This document shows, piece after piece, positions 59,106-64,000 of a stretch of 64,000 nucleotides of DNA. Made by a program: the position numbers and the translations under genes. Source of the DNA: Posidonia oceanica (taxonomy: Eukaryota > Streptophyta > Magnoliopsida > Alismatales > Posidoniaceae); assembly GCA_037176725.1 (NCBI GenBank), contig JAZBRS010000059.1, forward strand, positions 9,969,001 through 10,033,000. The letters are read 5' to 3'. Every line of letters begins with the position of its first letter. The stretch's first letter is position 1. A model generated the notes under the pieces. The model was not told where the DNA came from. It saw only the letters and a list, made by a program, of their open reading frames with translations, and searched no databases.

Positions 59106-60400
59106 GCGCTGTACAAATCACTTAGACCCACCTCCTGGCTGCGAGGTGATTAATTCAGATGGTCTAGTCGGTGGTGGGATCACTGTTTCCTCCAAGAACA
59201 TGATGGATGAGTGGTCCTGCTGCCTGGGGTGATGTGCGGGTACCTGATCCGTAACCACTGCCTTTCCTTTCCTTGTGGCGTCCAATTCGGCAGTATCTTA
59301 TGCAAATACTGCCAGCTGCTCCTGAAATAATAACTCTAAATCCTCGAGCATGTCCTCCTCTTGCGCCTCCTTGATGGCTCCCTCTTCTTCGTCAGGAGCG
59401 AGGTCGACAAGGTAGGCACTGCGCGGCTGATACGCCTGCCGCTCGGGATTTCCCCCTCTTGGGGCGGCTGCTTCGGCTGCTAATTGGATTAGAGGCCGAG
59501 GTGCCCACCACGACGAGGGTGCTATCTGTGTTGGCAGGTAGGGAGGACAATCTGGCCCGTTGCTTGGGAGGGTCGATAGCTGGATGGCTGCGCTGGGAGA
59601 TAGGACTCCTCTGGTAGGTGGTGACACTATGAGTGTAGCCGCGGACACCATGTGGTCCCGCCACAAGACTTGATTCTTTAAAGTAGGTGGCTGTGTGGTT
59701 GTAGGATCCACTTGCGTTGTTAACAACGCCACTGGCAAAGCGGGAGGACCTGCTGAACTAGCAAAGCTCTTCTCCCAGGGAAAGGGGCGCAGTGCTAAGG
59801 CGATTGCTGTCCTGGTCGGGTAGGATGGTGGCTTCTGGGGATGTGCTCTTGACTGAGGAGCTACTGCTGCAACTGGTGGGCAAACTGATGATGCTGTGAT
59901 GGGGGATCGAGCCGGGCATCCTTGCTGACCTGCACAGTGTCTGTCTCTGACTGCTCTTCGTCTGAATACCAGTCTTCGACAGTGACCCACTCTTCTGATG
60001 GAGGTGGGGAATCTGAGCGCAGTGCGGCCTATGCTGCGGCTTCATTAAGGTTGGGATCGAGAACACCTGCACTGACGAAGTTAGAGAAATTCAAAGGAAT
60101 AAACATCCTCCGACCTCTTCCGCGCCGGTATGCATCCTTACGTGGCTGCCAGTCGTAACCGAGGCCTTCATGGTCTCCTCTCTCTTCCGCCGTGATCGGC
60201 TCAACGATCCCCTGGTCGTGCAGCCAGAGCGGCGTTCCGTGCTTGTAGCCCCACCTGTGGCAAAGGTTCTCGACTATCCGGGAAGGATTTCCCTGAGCGG
60301 TGGGAAGATTGACACGCTCAAGATCGGAAAGGAAGTCAACCGGCTTGAACCGATTGACGCGATACAAGACATCGATGGGTTTAGAAGCAAAGGAGACAGT
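59106..60400 (-). pseudogene. Linker between protease and RT of Tat copy B
   Basis: Open in pieces: 60029-60367 (with FKPVDFLSDLERVNLPTAQG and RGDHEGLGYDW), then, after a frameshift near 59940, 59298-59990, a proline/serine-rich, poorly conserved segment. Stops at 60029 (TAG), 59298 (TAA) and 59118 (TGA) are in frame. A variable region here is normal for Ogre-type pol. No known domain is recognised. Confidence 0.65.
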
Positions 60401-61273
60401 CTACGAGGAAACTAAGGAGACCGCCTCACCTCCCTCTCCATCAAAGTTTTCAGCCATGACGGCGATGATTTCATCATCGTGGCGGAACTTTATCATTCGG
60501 TGGAGAGTTGAGGGGATCACCTGATGTTGGTGCAGCCAAGGGCGCCCCAACAGAAGATTGAAAGACGGCTCTAAATCGACAACGAAAAAGTCAACATCGA
60601 ATACCATTGGGCCGATGGCAAGGGGGATAACCAAAGCTCCCAGAGCGTCGTGGTGCGTGTTGTCGAACGACGTCATCCCTTTAGTGACTGGTGTGATATC
60701 CTCGGCTTTGAATCCGAGTTTACTTGCTGTGCGCAAGGGGCAGACATTAAGGCCTGCACCATTATCAACCAAGGTCAGAGGGATGTCGAGATCGTTGTAC
60801 TGCACTGTGACGAAGAGGGGTTTGTTGTGGCATGCCTCTGCCGGGGGGAGCTCGTCACTCGAGAAAGAGATGACGTGAGGTTCCGCAATCATGCCCACCA
60901 TGCTTTCAAGGGTTGCGGGTTTGATGGTTTGGGATACATGGGCTACCTGGAACACACGGAGGAAGGCGTCTCGGTGTTCTGCAGAAGAGTGGATTAAATC
61001 CCAAATGGAGATGTCGGCCTTTACCCTCTTAAGCTGGGCAGTAATGTCGGCACTGGGTTGGCCTTTCTAGGTGGAGGCAGAGGGTTGAATGGGCTCCTGG
61101 GATGGTTTGGTGGTTTGCCTTGTGGGTGGAGTGGCTGCGGCTTCTGGAGTGGTAGGCTGGGCTACCGGGGCTGGAGGCCTGTACACCCTTCCCGAACGCG
61201 TGACTTCGGCGCACATTTCTGTGGCGTAGTCATACGGGACTCTATGGGTATCCCGGGTCAGAGTAATGACCAC
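60401..61273 (-). pseudogene. Aspartic protease of Tat copy B
   Basis: The active-site segment reads PLTLVDNGAGLNVCPL (Asp at 60764-60766), where gypsy Tat proteases have DNGxxxN, followed by DVDFFVVDLEPSFNLLLGRP, the flap and LLGRPWL end motif of retropepsin-like enzymes. It is preceded, after a TAG at 61067, by a region beginning RDTHRVPYDYATEMCAEVTR that probably belongs to the gag-pro boundary. A TAG ends the segment at 60401. The enzyme would cut the polyprotein during particle maturation. Confidence 0.85.
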
Positions 61274-63810
61274 GGGTATGCGGGCCGCGAGCTCCAGGGG
61301 GTTGGCAGTGGATAGGTGGGTCCTGCTGGTGTAGTAAACTGGGAGGAGGGCTGAAGAGGTCCTGGTTGCGGCAAGGCCAACAGGCAGATAGGTGGCTCAG
61401 CAGGGTGTTGCATGGTGGGCTGAGCGGCGGAAGGCCCTGGCTCGGCGTTCAGCTGTATCATATGGATTGCCGGTTCAGAGCCGGCAAGAATAGAGTTGTA
61501 CAGTGCCAAGGGAAAAGGATCTGAAACACGATGGACTAGAGAAGACGGGTCCACTGCGGAGGCGGTGGGCCCAGAAGGGAAGAGAGCATGGAATCCTGAA
61601 GTCCTGGTGCCTCCTGAGCTAGAATGCTCAAGCAGGGGCCAATGTAAGATGCTGGGATGAGCTAGAGATGATGCAGGGGTGGATGCAAGTGGAGGGGCAG
61701 AAGTGGATGCCGCCTCCTGAGTGTTTATGGTGATGACCCTTTGGTCGATCAAGTCCTGGATGGCTCCCTGCAAAGTGAAGCAGTTATCCGTCGAGTGGCC
61801 CTCAACTCGATGGTAATTGCAAAAGAGGCCTGCCTTGTACCACGGTGGAAGTGGGTTTGGCAGTGGGCGAACCTCGGGGAACCTAAGGAGTGACGCCACC
61901 TTAGGCAGGACGGTGCTCAGCGGTTCCACGAGCTTTGTGAATTGACGCATGTTGCCGCGAAACCGTTTCGGCGGAGGGCGTTGTCCTTGCCGGGTCGGTG
62001 CGGCTGGATAGACCAGCTGGGCGGTGTGTGCAATCTATGGAGTGTGTGAGGGTGCAGGTGCATAAACTATTTGATTCGGGGCAGGGTGACCTGCCAGGTT
62101 GAACTGTGCCACAGGAGAATCGACGTAGGCAACAGCGGGCTTGGGCTGATCCCTTCTTCTGGCATGGTTGTTGCCGCTGTTGTTGTTGCCACTGTTGTTG
62201 CTGTTGTAGTTGTTGTTGTTGTTGCGGTTGGGGATGATGTCCTATCCGGCAAGTGTGGAGATGGTGGGGTAGCGGTTGCTGCGAATTGCACTCTCTATGC
62301 GGGAGCCTGACCGAATCAGTGATGCAAAAGTGGTGATAGATTGAAGACTGAGCATACCCCCAATCAATGGCAGTGAGCCTCGGATGAGGATCTCGATAGA
62401 CTCCTCGTCAGAGGGCCTATCTCGAACCTGCGAGGCCAGTGTGCGCCATCAGCCGATGTACTCCCCGAATGGCTCATGGGGTTTCTGCATAGTGGAGACC
62501 AAATCCTCCCTCTTTGGGACTTGGTCGAGATTGAAAGAGTACTGTTCCACGAATGCCAGAGTGAGGGCGCTCCAGGTCCTAATGGAGGCCATATCAAGTG
62601 ACGTGAACCACTTGAGAGCCGGACCAGTAAGACTCTTTTGGAACAGGTGGATAAGAAACCTCTCATCGCCCTGAAGCTGTGTGAGGTCCCCGCAATAAGC
62701 CCGCAGATGAGAGATAGGGCAGCCCTTCCCGTTGTACTTGTCAAAGTCCGGGACGCGGAAATTCGTTGGGAGTACAGCCTCTGGGAAGTAACAGAGGTCC
62801 TGGTACTTGAAGGACTGGCGTTCCCCGCCCTGCACTCAACGGAGTGCTCTCTCTAGATCGCCCATCCTGTTAAGGAGGGCATCCGGGGTCGCTGCTGGCA
62901 AAGAAGGTGCAGCTAGGGCAGGGTTAGCGTATGCCGTCTGGGTTGCACCTAAGTGCTCCTCCGGATCCACCATCTCGTCAGTTGGTGAGGCGACGTGATG
63001 GCTGGCATACCCGTGCAAGGGTGTGTGGTGCTGTGGGGTGTATGCAGGAACCTAAATCTGTGGATGCATTGGGGGAAGATAAATAGAATGCTGTGCTGTG
63101 GGTGTTGGAGTATGCGGAAGCAACAGCTGCTGCAATGGCACAGTGCCGGACTGCAGACCAAGTGGGTGCTGTGTTCTTGTCATCCCAGTAGGATGACCAC
63201 CAGAGGGGGGAGTAAAATGCTGTGCAGTGAGGAGTGGGTGCACAGGAGGCAGCGATGCCGCCCCTACCGTCGGAGCAACGAGTAGCTGCGACGAGGACCG
63301 AGGCGGTGGTGCAGTGGGGAATGCCTGAAACTGGAAGGGAGGGACAAAAGGGACCTCAGGAGCCACGAGGGGGCGAAGAGACAGAGCCATGTCCTACAGA
63401 TGCTGGACAAGCCCTAACAGGTGCTGGTACTATGCTTCAGGTGTCCCGTCAGTGGGAATACTGAATTGCAGTGCCTGCAGGGGAGTGGGTGCAACATGTG
63501 GAGGCACAGACTGTTCAACAGGGCGGAATCCTACATCAGGAGGAGCTGTCGTAGTGGGGGAATCAAGCGCAAGACCTGGGACATTATATAGCGTTTCCAG
63601 GACATGAGAGGTAGTCACCATGACAGATTCGGTGACAGTCCCCGGAGGTACGGTAGCCAGATGATGTCCGAAAATTCCAGGGTTCCCCTGCACCTGAAAG
63701 TGAAAGGTGAAAGGGGCAACAGTGGAGACCAAAGCCACAGAAGGAGGGGTCGGAACCTGGGACCCCTCCAAGGCAACAGAGAACATGGGCCCACTAACAC
63801 GCTGGGCCAT
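61258..63810 (-). pseudogene. Upstream ORF and gag of Tat copy B
   Basis: One reading frame runs 2.5 kb from ATG 63810 to 61258 with no frameshift, broken only by stops at 63430, 63394, 63052, 62242 and 62035 (all TAG) and 62836 and 62449 (TGA). The first 126 codons (MAQRVSG...) form the segment shared with copy A; after the two TAGs an ATG at 63390 starts MALSLRPLVAPEVPF. The gag core is FRVPDFDKYNGKGCPISHLR then FQKSLTGPALKWFTSLD (about 62490-62740), typical of retrotransposon gag. An asparagine repeat lies at 62160-62225, and a CNYHRVEGHSTDNC knuckle-like motif at about 61795-61830. Gag would form the virus-like particle. Confidence 0.85.
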
Positions 63811-64000
63811 GGCGGTATGAGAGCGAGTGAGAACTGGGCTGCGACAGGGAAAGAAGGACGACGCCTAGGACGAGCTATCGTCGAACTCGACGGATACCTC
63901 GAGAAAGGAGGGTCGAGAAAAGGGTGTCACAATAGGGGCGTGAGCAAAGAAACAGACTCGAGCTCCGACAAGGGAACTCGCTCACAGACCTGAGGGACAA

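Larger units (their letters stand above)
46692..64000 (-). mobile_element. Tat/Ogre-type Ty3/gypsy retrotransposon, copy B, with antisense PMD genes
   Basis: At least 17.3 kb on the minus strand. Sense order: upstream ORF/gag (63810-61258), protease, linker, RT, degenerate RNase H, archaeal-type RNase H, integrase (to 55382), then an 8.7-kb 3' region with two antisense spliced PMD-type genes and three tandem arrays. Dual RNase H and antisense extra ORFs mark the Tat lineage. The left limit is where hAT-B coding sequence breaks at about 46690; the 5' LTR lies right of the window. No sequence matching LTR I can be seen at the left end, so the 3' LTR is either of a different type or missing. Confidence 0.85.

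Noticed and set aside
62160..62225. Triplet GTT/AAC run as a stand-alone microsatellite
   Set aside because: It lies in frame within gag and encodes an asparagine-rich linker, so it is described there.
1..64000. tRNA genes, CRISPR arrays, bacterial operons
   Set aside because: Nothing resembling them on either strand; the only tRNA-like sequences are retrotransposon primer binding sites.

Overview
This window is plant nuclear DNA from an angiosperm. It is a nested, transposon-dominated intergenic region with one clearly intact host gene. The evidence is the set of families present: Ty3/gypsy Tat/Ogre-type and Ty1/copia LTR retrotransposons, plant LINEs with a DUF4283-like region and CCHC knuckle, hAT and CACTA DNA transposons, and a U-box/ARM ubiquitin ligase with one spliced intron. 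GC-rich host coding sequence (20.5-22.1 kb) inside AT-rich flanks leans towards a non-grass monocot, but that is a weak inference. No tRNA, rRNA, CRISPR or bacterial features were seen.

Layout, left to right. 1-4273: 5' end of Tat/Ogre copy A (minus strand), with upstream ORF, primer binding site and a 2.63-kb LTR. It is inserted into a LINE (4274 to ~8690, minus) whose 3' half lies beyond the left edge. 10325-11652: an internally deleted LINE with 16-bp target duplications. 12366-19046: a complete but decayed Ty1/copia element with 312-bp LTRs. 20532-22061: the two-exon PUB22/23-like E3 ligase gene (minus). 22466-23464: a copia solo LTR split by a 683-bp hAT-type element with a perfect 8-bp duplication. 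26072-31119: two further Tat-type LTR segments joined head to tail, the second abutting a copia RT/RNase H remnant that keeps its 3' LTR (31120-32674). 32951-35966: a complete hAT transposon with perfect 8-bp duplications. 36-43 kb: AT-rich DNA with a MITE candidate, a CACTA end, a LINE tail and a stray first-exon fragment of an FG-GAP gene. 43004-46690: the 5' half of a second hAT element. 46692-64000: Tat copy B (minus), running off the right edge.

Tat copy B is the most interesting part. On the minus strand it runs, in transcriptional order, through upstream ORF, gag, protease, linker, reverse transcriptase, degenerate RNase H, archaeal-type second RNase H and integrase. Beyond integrase, in the 3' region, the opposite strand carries two multi-exon genes with plant mobile domain (PMD) similarity and good splice signals, followed by a GC-rich probable promoter and three kinds of tandem repeat. 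Nearly all coding damage in this element, sense and antisense, is in-frame stop codons, mostly TAG, of the kind C-to-T change at CAG or CGA would create. This fits cytosine-methylation decay of an element whose antisense genes were once translated.

Insertion order can be partly read: LINE-1 then Tat A; hAT-B then Tat B; copia solo LTR then hAT MITE; copia-B remnant beside the composite Tat LTRs.
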